DNA of 64,000 nt from Cordia subcordata (taxonomy: Eukaryota; Streptophyta; Magnoliopsida; Boraginales; Cordiaceae). Positions 1 to 13,194 of the stretch are shown here, in pieces. How positions within the stretch are numbered: the first letter of the stretch is position 1; each line of letters opens with the position of its first letter. The position numbers and the translations under genes were made by a program. Below the pieces are notes generated by a model that worked only from the letters and a program-made list of their open reading frames with translations, made no database searches and was not told where the DNA came from. Location: positions 30,555,501-30,619,500 of the forward strand of contig JAPTOF010000001.1 of assembly GCA_028554755.1 (NCBI GenBank), in the 5' to 3' direction.

Positions 1-714
1 CTATCATGAAGAGATTAAAGAATGGCTTAACTAGGCTCATTTACATGTATTTATATGGTTATACTGTATATGTTTATATGATTGCGTATGCAACTGACTT
101 TTACCCCTTGTACATTATAGTATAAATATAAGATACAACATATGCACGAATATAATACAAGTGATTTTGGAAGATCATGTATGTTTGCCTAGTATGTATG
201 ACTTGCATTGTGCATTGCATTTTGTGTGTATTTGGTAAAATCAAGAAAGAAAATTAGTACAGGGGGTTAAAAGTAGAAGAAAAGAGCTTTTATGAAGCAG
301 AAGAAGAGGAGGAAAGGTAAAAATGACAAAATTAAAAATGAAATGCCATTTTAGTCTGCTTCTCAACCGTATATATACACATATTTATTTGAATTATTTA
401 AGTACTCAAAACGACACCTTCTCTAAAAAATGAACTGACACCATAGCACATTTCTCAATCATCACATCATTGTCTCCCCTAACTTGAGGCAATGAAACAT
501 ATCATATCTATTCATTCCCTAGGCATTGAAACTTCAAAGCATTCCTCATTTCCCTCTCTACTGTACCGCATCATTTGCCTTATCTCCTCTTCTATACACA
601 ACTTACCATGTATCCTTCTTCTTCTTCTCCAGAAGCTACAACAAAATATAGTTTTCTCCGTCTCTTTTATTTAGATCTAGGGTTTTGTTGTGATATTGGC
701 ATATGTATGTATAA
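1..714. other. AT-rich intergenic DNA, no gene seen
   Basis: This stretch has no reading frame with recognisable protein similarity. It is AT-rich with short purine runs near 240-320 and a pyrimidine-rich stretch at 590-665. I see no RNA gene or repeat that I can name. Confidence 0.5.
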
Positions 715-1200
715 CATTATCCCCTGCAATTTGTCTAATTAGGTTATTACCTCTAGTGTTTTAAAACTTACCTTATTACCTTTTTATACTTTTCAAAAGG
801 TAACACATTAGCCCACTGTGGTTTGTTTGGTGAGCTAGTTAACCCCTGTGGTCTATTTAATTAGTTGATTATTCTGATTATCTCCTTATGTTTTTAAAAC
901 TTATATATGCCCCCTATATTCTAAAAAGTGTCATAATTGTCTTTTTTTTTTCATTATTATCTAAATATTGTTAGCTAAAATAAGGGTATTTCATGAATAT
1001 GTACAGCACATCACAAATTTTAACAATTATAGATGCAAAAAAGGCACATATAATGCACAATATGTTAATTTGAAAGGAAAACTTAAAATGGGAGGCTGTA
1101 TACCACTTTTGAAAAATACAAGGGTTAATATAATAAGTTTTAAAATACAAAAAAAATAATAAGCCTATAAGACAAATCAATAAGGTAACGCACATTTTAA
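715..1200. mobile_element. MITE-like element with long imperfect inverted repeats
   Basis: The sequence at about 727-815 is matched, in reverse complement, by about 1095-1186. Shared blocks are AATTTGTCT/GATTTGTCT, GTTTTAAAACTTA/ATTTTAAAACTTA and TTTTCAAAAG on both arms, in the same order and spacing. The roughly 270-bp centre is AT-rich and non-coding. Length and structure fit a non-autonomous DNA transposon (MITE). I could not define the exact ends or a target-site duplication, so the superfamily is open. Confidence 0.5.
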
Positions 1201-1671
1201 CCGACACTTGTTTGACTACTCTTGTTTTGCATACCCATTTACTTATACTTTATTACCATCTTGTTTATTAGGATTTATTTGTCCGTGTTTCCTTTCTTTA
1301 ACTTTTAGTTCTATCGTTTGGTTGTGCTACATGTATATAGGTGTATGTGTATGTATATAAATATTTATGTATATATGAATATTTTACTACTCTTTACCCA
1401 CTTATATATCTTTTTTTCTTGCACATATTCTATTAAGCATTTTGAGGTTTCTATCTGAAATTAATTGGTGAGATGATGTAGCCCAAGATCTTATTTAGTA
1501 GTTTTGAATTAATTGATTCTTTTATGTGGAATGAAATAGTATTCTAGCACTCTGCCTCACATGTGACCTGGTTGAATGATGAAAGACCAGCCACATGTGG
1601 GTGAGTAAGAATATACGTCTTGCACATAAATGGATACTCACACGTGATTAGATATATGCCACACACACGGG

Positions 1672-1793
1672 TAAATATGATTGAATTTGAATCACACATA
1701 AATATAAATAAAAACGTGCTTGCACGTGAATAAATATGATTGAATTTGAATATAAATTGCACATGGTAAATATAAAAACGTGCTTGCACGTGG
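1672..1793. repeat. Two-copy tandem repeat of about 60 bp with a G-box palindrome
   Basis: Two copies of a roughly 60-bp unit lie head to tail. Each starts with TAAATATGATTGAATTTGAA (1672 and 1731) and ends with ACGTGCTTGCACGT (near 1714 and 1778). That last motif is an inverted repeat, ACGTGC-TT-GCACGT, flanked to form CACGTG-like G-box cores. More CACGTG or CACATG words lie just upstream (1556-1645). No start of a gene is visible beside it. Confidence 0.65.
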
Positions 1794-2686
1794 ATGGATA
1801 CTTGAACATAGTTAAACACTCGCACATGCGCGCTCGCATGTGTATTAGTATTCTTTTGCCATTTTATATGCTTCATCGTATTCTTGGTTTTTTTTTTTTT
1901 TTTTTTTTTGTATATACATGTGTGTGCTTGTACTATTCTATATATACCCATTTTTACTCTTTGTTACCTTTAAAGTTTGAAATAATGGGGACTAATTTAA
2001 AAGAAAATAACAATATTAGAAATCTATAAAAAAAAAAAAACAATTTAGCCTTGACAGAAATAGCCAACTCTGTGTTTACATCAGTAACTAATCAAAATTA
2101 GTCAGTGTTAAGGTGACTGTGGACATCAAGTTGGTGGACTCTCTGCAAATTAAGAATTACCAGCATATTTAAGACTACATTCTGTTGCAACCCACCAAAA
2201 AAACTGACACGCACTGGCCCCTGCTTGATAAATGAGGTGAGATTATGAATTCATCATCGTATTTTTAACACATGGGAATTGCTGTGCAGGCCAACGCATC
2301 CACACTCCCATTTCTCTCTTAATTAAAGTATGCATCCAAGAGTGAGAGCCTTCCCACTAATTTCAGAAACTGTATATCTTGCTCATAGGGTCAGTAATGA
2401 TATAAATAATATCTAGGAGTTGCAAATTGTTGACACAATTATGATGAAATGATATAAATTGCATTATAAAGAAAATTCACTAAACAAAAGAATGATGACA
2501 AGAGTTGTGGTTACTACTCCAGATTGCTGAATTGGACCAGAAATAGTTCCAAGAGTATTTACACCAATATGCTATCTACTGAATCAAGATGAGGGAGATG
2601 AACAGCTTAGCATCAGAATTAGAGCACTCGATGCACGACATACCCAAGACTATTGTTGCTTTCCATTTTGAGACCTTGTCACTGAT
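1794..2686. other. Region downstream of the 5-phosphatase gene
   Basis: This is non-coding AT-rich DNA with a T-run at about 1889-1909 and an A-run near 2028-2041. The part next to 2687 should hold the 3' untranslated region and polyadenylation site of the minus-strand gene. I could not place a poly(A) signal with confidence. Confidence 0.4.
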
Positions 2687-5600
2687 TCAGGGACCAGGTG
2701 AACTGCTATTCTCATCAATCATAGACGTCTGCTGAGAACCTCCTTGGTGTCTTCTTGAAGAGTTACCTTTCGAATCAAGCTGTATTGTATTAGCTGAGAA
2801 GCAGTGTCGCACGGTTATGCAATGAGTTTTTGTCTCAGTTGAGCAGCTGCCTCTCACATTTACCATCAGGACCACTTCCTTATCTCTGGTGTCCTCAGAC
2901 CACCAGCTTTGTGGGATCCCATCAACGAACTCCTCCAAGGTGTGGAACTCGTCATGATGCACTGAAATATCTGCAACTTGGCCAGGTTTGATTACACCAG
3001 CTGCAGGTGTGACCTACATCACAAATTCCGAAGTTTTTCACATTTCTATAGCAAGAAAGGACATATACACTGTCTCATTCTTGTACAAGCCAAACACTAA
3101 CTATCAGGTCTGCAGGAAAAAGATCTGATAGCTCATCGAGAAACTGAGGAAAATTTTTCAAGCAACAGAATGAAACTGAGGAAAAGCTTTCCAGCAACAG
3201 AGTGAAACTGAGGAAAAGCTTTCTAGCAACAGAGTGAATGAAATAAAGCACTTTTGGCCAGCTCTGATAGAATGGAGCTTCAAGAAACCATCTTATACAG
3301 CATACGAAGAAAATATTACATGGTCAATAGCTGAAAGGTTAATAAAAGTACTAAGTAATGCTCCAAGACATCTAGAGAAATCCATTTCTCAATCTATTGA
3401 GAATCCACTCATAACAGCATAATGTTACAAGCAAGATCCGATAATTGTAAGTTACCCAAATTATTTATTTATAACTGAATCTGAAATTCACAATCGCTGG
3501 ATCTCACTCATTAAATATTACATCCCTCCCGCATTGAAAAATCTAAAGTATCAAGTTCAGTATATAAGGTCCTGAAGCACTCCTTTCATTGACCAATTAT
3601 TTTTGAGATAGAATCCTGGTTAATCTTAATAATTATAATTTTATCAGCATGCCCTTACCATTCCAGCAAGTTTTGCTGAATTGGGCTAGTTGTAAGTTTA
3701 GCTCTGTGAGTCATCTACCCAGCATAGAGAAGCCCATAATAAATACCCTATTGAGTTTCCAACAGGAAGTTCTAGTGTGCAAAACCCATCTGTTCCATCT
3801 ATTAGATCCTATGATAAGGTAAATATATTCCATTCTGCGCATCAGAGATTACCTCAAGCCAACGAGGAAAACCAAAAGAACCTCTAGCGCAGTAGTCTGA
3901 TGGCTCTTCATCCTCCTTGATGGTGGATTGGCCTTCACATAAGATTCGAAAGAAACCATTATCTTTCCCACTTTGGTTAGTGATCCTTAACTGATATGTT
4001 TCTTGGTTCTGGAGGACGATCTTGTTGGTGCTAACAAATACTTCTGGAGTATAAGATAATTCGTCAAGGGCAGATCTTATTTTATCATTTGACTGAAGAA
4101 TCTTTCCCAATTCTTGTCTCCGCACAGATCTTTCAACATGTGCAACTTGAATACTCAACTTGCATCTCACTGGTTTGTGATCACTTTCTGTTACATCCAT
4201 GCAAGCATCATAGCTGCCATGTACAAAGGAAGACAACAATAGGAATTAACAAGTGGACAGAAACTAAAAGTAACCATGTTCTTCAGAAAAACATACTGTA
4301 GAATTGAACAAACTACAGGGCACTCTAAACTGCATTCATCTGAAGGAGATGCACGGTTGTCTCTGTATAATACACGATCGCACCAGGCTGGAATGCGTTT
4401 CTTCTCCCCAGAGTCATATCCTACAAAAGAGAAACATATTAAATGCCAATGCAAATAAACAATTAAGCAATGAAATCACCATAATGTGTTTTATCAAAGG
4501 TCCTGCAAGAGAATAGTTACTTCTACCCTTGCTCATCAATATGAATGGACATAAGATAACTTCATATCACAAGAACTGATATCATATAAATACATATATG
4601 TGATACCTCCTAGGCCAGGTTTTCCCCTTTCGAACTTATATGTGGGAGGAAATCTGATAAGTGCTTCACGCATTCCCTGGAAAACTTTACCAGCCTTCAT
4701 TTCTGCCCTGAGCTGATCTTTTTCTCGAAGCCAATCAAAGCATCTTTGTGAAACAAAATCTCTTGCCTCATCATATGATATTCCGAAAAGGCGATAATTA
4801 AAATCACCACAGAAAATGACCAAATCGGCTTCAGTTAGATCGGGCTTTGCATCTTCAGGATTATTTGCCGCAGCCTGTTATAATAATCCACAAAAAGCCT
4901 ATATAGTTCAATTGCAATGGGAAAGAGAGAAAAATGAAACTTATTTACAGCAGATAGGTATACTCATACATTTGCACCACGAAAAGCAGAAGACGGTATG
5001 CTAGCTGCAAATGGAACGAAGAGAGTTAAACCCCCCAGAATATTTATGTGGACAAGATAAGAGAGAACGACAAAAACAGGTGGTGCAGCATACCAGCACC
5101 ATTATTGTTAGTCGAAGCGGGCCGATAAGTCATCGATCGAAATATGTGATCAAAATCAGCATTTCGACGATTCACTGCCTCCAGATGTGCAGCAAAATGA
5201 CAATTCGCAAAGCACAGAATACGATCAAATACTCTCAAGCGCAAACCTACACCACCCTGCAGAGGGAAATCAGGGCATAAATATTGAACATATGAAAAAT
5301 GACAAGAGTTGATCAAATATCAGTTCATCATTGGGTTTAAGTTGCAACATGTCCAGCATGTTGACATGCTATGAATGTCAGTTTGTGTGGACAAATTGAT
5401 AGGCATGAGTCAGTTGAAAATCTTTCATAGAAGATTCAGATTCTCATGTCCAAGGAATTAATGGACTCTGCTGGAAAAGCAATGCATGACCACAAAGACC
5501 AATATTATAGGTTTAAACCATAATTAAAGGGTCAAAATGATTAATTTAAGTATTACTTAATAAATTACCCACCTATGATATCTCCACTAATGTGGGACAC

Positions 5601-8600
5601 TACACAAACTCCCATTAAGGATCAGTGGTACATGAATATATCATCAAATACTTACAATGTCTTCCACCAATATTACAAACAATCACACTTTCATTGATGA
5701 CCTATGACTCCCTCTTGTTTTGGATTAGGGGTATTCTCAAGCTACATTAGATTTAAAACTAATCCTTATTGGGTCAGAAGTAGGGAAGGAAAAACCCTCC
5801 CAACAAGTACACCTGCCAGGAGTCGAACTTGTGTTCTTCTTATGGGGTAAGACCGCTATCACCTCAATCAACAACTTGTTGATCTGTGACACCCTCTTAA
5901 GGACACATTCCAAGCAGTGCAAGATTCTAGTGTTGGTTCTAAATAACATGCTATCATGTCTTAGGCCCACATCTTCAAGTCCATAATAAAAACTAGTGTT
6001 GTTAGGTTAAGTATTAACTATTTGGAAAATGACTTCCATAGGCTGACTTGTATAAAATGGATTTTGATCAAAGCTTCCCTATGTAATTAATTGAGTTGGC
6101 TTTGTAGTCTCCTTTGTTTTCTTTCACACAGATGTATAGCTCTTGACACTTGCCTAAGTTTTTCATCTCTCAGGCCTTAGGCTTTCTTTGTATTTATTTT
6201 CATTTTAACGAAGTCCTTGTTGGTTAACTAGCCAGAAAAAAAAAAAAAGAACACTACTTGGGCCGCAAATTCACTGGCCGAAAACAATTAGCTCAAATTA
6301 TTAGTCAAACCCACAACACCACTAATAATCTACACACTAGAATACATGATTAGTGGTGGTGAAAAAATTTGTGTGGTACATGTTTGGAATTTTTTATGAA
6401 GCAACATAATAACATCGATTAGCAGCAATACAAAAATAGAAGAACATGTACTCCCTATATTAGTGAATACAAAACATATCTTTTGTTTTGATATTATTTT
6501 TCATTTTCTTTTTTTTTCTCAATCCAAAGATAATCAATTTTGAATCTTAAAATTATAAATATAAAATCGACATGCTAAGATTTACAAATAGTTTGTTTGA
6601 AAGCAAAGATACAAATAATTGTAAGTTATATGAATAGAAGATAAATGAAGAATAAAAGCAGTATATTCTATAACAATTTCTTTTAGAGATAAAACAGAAA
6701 GAAAAACTTGCATTTATCTTTTCTTGAGACTAAAAATTCTAATAGGAAATTCACGAACTCTTTGAGAAACAATGAAATTCATCATGATCTCATACAATTA
6801 TTGTTTACTTGTCTAATTTATTTTGCACTCTAGATTCATCAATAAACAAAAATAATTAATTCTTTTATTGCATAACATTTTGATTACCTTATTACCAATT
6901 GCACGACCTAGACCGCATGCAACTGCTCCAACATCAAGATCACCAACAAATGTTCTTAATGTCTTTCTCACCCTGAGAGTAAATAATCAACCAACATTTC
7001 AGGTGGAATAGATTTTCATATGTGTAAACCTGGAAAACATTCATTTAAGAAAAAGATATGCTACTACATTTTTATGAACTTACCAGTATACAAACATACA
7101 AAAAAAGTTTTGATAGAAAATGAAAAACAGGAACCATTTGGAATTTCCTTTCTAGAATCCTTGGTGAAAACCAGAGGCTTTTTATAATTAGACATAGAGT
7201 TATGTAAAGAAATACATTCAAATTAAGTATAATGGTAACAAGAATCTAATCGATGAATCTCGAAATGAGACATTCCCTAGAGTTAAAGAATAAAGAATTA
7301 GATGCTTCTATCAAAATGAAATGAATGTTGCTTTAGATTAAAAGTTATAAAGGAATTAACAATTTCAATTCAAATCGATTACTAAAATATACTTTTGATG
7401 TTTCACACAAGTGTGACCATGTTTCTGCTTACTAATATGATATCTTTTGGACATTTTATATATATGAAGCCTTATTCTTATTTTGGCATCTTGAATTTCT
7501 AACTTTTTCTTGATTTGATTCATTATTATAATGTATTTATCAAAATATATAGTTTTTTAATTATTGATTCAACAGAAGTTGGGTATTGATTCTGAAAGCA
7601 TTAATGACAAACAAAGCAAATCTGTATATATGCTTTCAATAAAAGTTTTAGAAAAAAGAAAAATTACTTACAAGTTAGTGGAGCATTTCTTCTTAACAAT
7701 ATTTGCCAAACTCTTTTTTTTTTTTTGGCAACTCCAACCTTTTAGCACTATAACTTATTTTGTTGAGATTAACATTTTATTGTTAAAGATACTTAGCTCA
7801 CTCTTTTAATGCTTTGTGTTTGATTTCTAATTATCCTCATTCCATCAGTCAATCTTTCACGTTTCTTCTTTTAGCCTGTGAAAAATCTATTCAATCTGAA
7901 AATCAATTTGGTCAAGTGATTTATGAATTGATTGTTAATTAAAAAAAGTTTTCTGTATTTTGAGTTTAGTTTGATTCATAAACTTCTCTTAATTTAAATA
8001 ATGAAATTGATTATCTCTTCACAAATATAATGTTTCCTTATAACCCATTTCTTTCTCTTTAATTTAGAACTAAGTTTGTTTTTCCCTTTAAAAATTAGTC
8101 AAAGGCTTTTTATACACGCTTAGGGCTTTTGTCTGGAATTTTGAAATGACCAATCTTTTTTATTTTCTATTTATTCTTTTTCAGCTCAAATCACCAATCT
8201 AAATTCTTACCATATGGCTATAAGCAATCCAGCCAGTTGTCTTGATCCTACACGTTCAAAAGTCGCTCCTTCATCCAAAGTTTTCCCTATAGTGTCCTGC
8301 CACCATTGTCCAATAGAACTTCCTTCAAGTCCTACCTACAAGTTGAGATAACAATTTTAGCAAATGTAGTATAGCCATAATACAATAGAGAACGTCATTC
8401 TGGATGTGCATCTATTACTTGCGATCAATCTGAGCAATTGTTATTGAAAGAAATAACTTAAAAGTTGTTGAAGATAATCAATAAACAAAATAAATCTCTC
8501 TCTAAGATTTTGAACATTTGAATAAGGTCATAAATGAACGTGCTATCAAATCCAAGTTTTAACAAAAGGTTGAACAGAAAATAGATCTGCTTGCATACTG

Positions 8601-11600
8601 CTCAAATATGAGGGATAGTAGAGGAAACAATACTCACTTCGGAATTTTGTTGTTAAAGAGATTAGATAAAATAAAGAAAAGTTCAGCTTATACCTTTTTG
8701 CTTTAACTTGAAGGAAATAAAGAAAAGGTCAGCTTATATGTTTTTGCTTAGCTTGAATATTTATGCAATTAGTTTTGGCCTTCAACTATATTACAAAATC
8801 ATCTATACAAGGAATACCATTAACCAACCTCGTTATATGCCAATTGCATAAAATTTAAAAAATTACTGGAAGATATTGAACATGCAGAGACTTAACCAAT
8901 TCTTTATAGAGATAAGTAACTCTATTAATCATCCAAGCATATTATGAAAATTATGTATATCAAAGAAGATGTTCTATAAGTTTTCGTTAGAATATGAAAA
9001 GCCAATTTGCAAGGCGTGGAAATCTAGAGTTTACCAACACATCCTTAACACATAAGATATACAACATACAAACATAGCTGCTCCCAATTTTTTTCCTTTT
9101 TAAATTCTTTCTTAGGAAAGTTGGAAACACTTAAACTAATTATTTGCTTTCAACACAATATTTTTTAAGATTCTTTTTCACAAAGAATACTGTAACAACA
9201 ATTAGAGGAATTATTTTGAGGACTTACAGTTTCTTTGGCTGCAGACATTGCAAGAAAGCCAGCTCCCATTTCCACTTCTTGCAACCCAACAACCAAGATG
9301 TCAACATCTGACACTGCACAGCCCACCCATGACATGAGTGCTTCGTGAGAGGCTCTTCCTTGACCAACGTTCCACGTCCCAACTAAAAGTTTAAGATTTT
9401 CATATCTTGTGTAGAGATGTTCTCTCTTAGCTAATTCTGGACGTAAAATGTCATCCATAGGCCCTGGAGAAGAAATGCTCCATCCCCGTATACCACCATG
9501 ACTTGCCAGGCTAAAAACATAACCATTCCCAGCAGCCAATTTTATTACAGGCCCATTATGAGCAACCCAACTTGCGATAAGGTTCCCTTCAAGGTCCAAA
9601 AGTTGGACCATACCACTGACATAGCCAACCCATAATCGTGACCCATAAGCACAAAAAGACAGTACAGCACAAGGATGGTGATTAAAATCTTGCAGACGGT
9701 TGCCATTTCCATCCCACTGCACGAGTAAGCCGTTTGAACATCCAGACCAAATCATTCCATCTGCTGCAAGAACCAGAGCTTCTGTTTTCTTAGCATCTTC
9801 CACAAAAGCCCCTGCACCCTTCGCAACCCGGCGAACAGCATCAGCAGCACCCAACAGAGCATTGCGTGACCGTTGCAGAAAGCTACTTCCTGGGGATTTC
9901 TCCTTCTTGGGTTTGGAGACAAACTTAACATTCATCTCATCTTCAACTGATTGATCTTGCACCGATAAAACGTCAACTCGATTTTCAATCTGACCATCTA
10001 TATTAAATACTTTGACCAGTTCTCTTGTTCGAGCATCCCTAGAGTTTTGCAACTATTAGGATATCTTTTTAAGTTGAAAATAATGATAGCATTCACTAGA
10101 AACAGTGAGAAAAAGGCTTTTCTTCAAAATTCTGTTCCAACTGTTAACTATAGATATCATACCTTAAACTTAACTGCTAGTGGCACTTAACAGGAAAAGA
10201 AAAAGAAATAATTGCAAGATTGATAAATCATTGTGTCATCTATATTGACTTGTAGGGAATTAGTGAGTAAAACATACCACAGTGAGAAGGAAAGGGATCC
10301 AGCTGCCCACATTTTAGCTCTAACAGTGTCAGATAACAGACACTTGACATCTGAAGAGGAAATGTTACACACACCATTCACTGTGACTTGGCTCTTAAGA
10401 TCAATGGCAGATCTTTCCACTAATAAAGCAGCCATGTGCTTCTCTTCTGGTGATAGCGAAAGTGACTTTTCAAGAGATTCCCAAGGCCAGACTTTTATCA
10501 CACCTCCCTCAGAACCTGACCATAGATCACCTGGAGACAAGCTCAGGCGAAGTTAACATTTGAAAGTAAAATTGTCTGCATGATGTGAAAAATTAATGAA
10601 GTAGTGTTGTGGTAGATTAGTCTCCATCATGTGGATTCTTTCAGTACTTGCTAATAAGTGAAGAAAGTAAGCAGCTGTAAGGTCAGTTGTTTCAGTTCAG
10701 ATAAGGTTCACAGAACTTTAATTTTGAATCAACAGAATACCTCAAAGGGACTGGCAGTGGCCAATAATGAGCAATGTCATACAAGCTTCCAGATACACCT
10801 AAGCCCTCTATTCCCGGAAGCCAGGAAAGAGAGCAAGCTAAAACTATAAAGTTTTGCTTATCAAGTATGAAACAGAGAACATAAAATACTAAATGGATAA
10901 CTTGTTCCAAGACATAATATATTTATAAACAGAAAACATAAGATATGAATCTATAGATTCAGAAACCACCAGCATATAGAGAATGTCACTTTCCTGTTTC
11001 TGAAAGCTCTTCCTACTCACCATTCATTAGTCATAGCGACATGAAGTTTTGGCTTCACTAGCAGCATAGCCAAATTCAGAGGACCTTGAGCTTTTGGTAG
11101 ATGATCATTTTTGTAAACTAATAAAGAAACATGTCTAGACCATATCTTAATGTGCAATATTGAGTTCAAACTCTCATTAGTGGCTCGGTCCTTTCACCTA
11201 AATTGCTAAATCAAAAAGCGTGATAGAGAGATCAGAGCGAGAAAGCATTTTCAAATCCCAGCATAGTCATGAGCGAAAGAAAATGACCAAAATAACTTGC
11301 TTTTACAAATTTTATACCAAAACGATCAACTTTCAAAACAAAGAGTTAAACGACCACCTTAGCAACTAACCTTCATGAAAACACAAAGTTCACAATGGAA
11401 ACGGTGATGTAGCAATAATCCGCGTAACAACTTTTGCCATGTAAGCGATTGAGTGTATTGACTAACTTAATACATTGAAAACACAAAGTTAAGGCACATA
11501 TATTTGCGCTGGACATATTTAAATAATAAACACTAAAAGAAATATATATTCCAAAGTTTAAAAAAAAAAAAAAAAACTATTACCATAGGAAGAAAAGGCC

Positions 11601-12718
11601 ATAGAAAGAACAGGACCGCGGTGAGCCTGCCAGGAAAGGCCTTCCTTAAAAGGAGTATCATCAGAATTCGACTGAAAAATCTTCCAGGTCCTAATCTTGC
11701 CATCTTTATGTCCAGTCCAAACCAATTTACACCCTCTATCAACGAGCAAACATATGGTGGGTGAAGTAGTTGCCGACTCGTAAAATGGTGCGGCATCTTC
11801 GTCCCCTCTCCGTGCCCTTCCTCCAACTCCAGTTCCAGGCTCATATGCATCCGAGAAGTTCCACACCCGCACCCCATTTTCTTGCCCTGCCCATAGCTGT
11901 GTCTCCGTGCAAGCAATTGTCCTCAGAAATTTCCCCACCTATATATTCATTCAATAATGTTATCAGAATCAGAACTCTCAACTCTCAACTCATTCATTTC
12001 CAAAGATAACATCACACCAGCATTCAATGATTCCCTACATGCTATTTACATTTTTCAGCTTCACGGGTCACCTCTTAAAAAAAATTAAAAAAATTAATAT
12101 CAACTGAAAAAAAAGGTAAAGAGTCGCTTATTATAGAGTTTGCATCATACATGACAATAAAAGGTACCATTAGTTAGCAAATTTTGAGTGGGCTGAACCC
12201 TCACCTAGGGCAAGGGAGTACAATCGAACTTGGATAGTCAATTACGTTCAACCTTAACTATTACCGATGAAACATCCCGAGGAACGAATCTAATCTTTTT
12301 TTTTCTTTTTTTTCTTTTTCAGCCTAATATATAAATTTTTTTTAATAATGTACTAGTAATAAGAAAAATGAAAGATAATAAAAAGTAGCTTGTGATAAAT
12401 AAATATAATTAATTAAAAAAAAGCTTAATATAAGACATTGTTTTGAAAAACTTGATGTCATAGAAAAAGTACGTACAGCTAAAGGTTCACCATGGAATTT
12501 AGAATTTAAACTAAAATTTGTGGAAAAAAATAACATTCTCATCATTGCCTTAAAGAGAATTGAAGGACAATGCTTGCATCAAAGGAACTAAGAAATAGAA
12601 AGCATACAACAACTAATAATATTTATGATCTCTAATCTCTAGATCAGCTGAGAAAATTTAATATTCTAAAGGAGAAAAGGAAACAAGTAATAAATAACAA
12701 CGGTAAAGATGCTACCAG

Positions 12719-12762
<44 letters not shown>

Positions 12763-13141
12763 AAAAAAATACCGTCTCAAATTGATATTTGTGTAGAAAC
12801 GAAAAATTATAGAATAAAGAAAAATATTTTCCAAATTTAACATAAAGATAATGGAAAACAATTCCCTAACTGCACATGAATTGTTTGAATATCATAATAA
12901 ATAGTAGAAACTTTTCATTTCGTCTAAAATATAAAGTCATAGTTTTAAACTCGTCTTCATTATTTTTTTAAAAGAAAAAAATCAAACCATTCGCATAAGA
13001 TAAAAAGTAAATCACTCTTACCTGTAAATGCATTAAATTACTCTCACAAAAGGATAAACTTTTACACACGAAACAGATAACTCGTCAAAAGTTAAAATAC
13101 CAACTCGATCACTTTAGAGAACATTACACACACACGCACAC

Positions 13142-13194
<53 letters not shown>

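Noticed and set aside
1648..1951. Minus-strand frames across the G-box tandem repeat
   Set aside because: They arise from the repeat and the T-run, and contain no recognisable domain.
9700..9954. Plus-strand frame opposite exon 4
   Set aside because: It is antisense to conserved WD40 coding sequence and has no likeness to known proteins.
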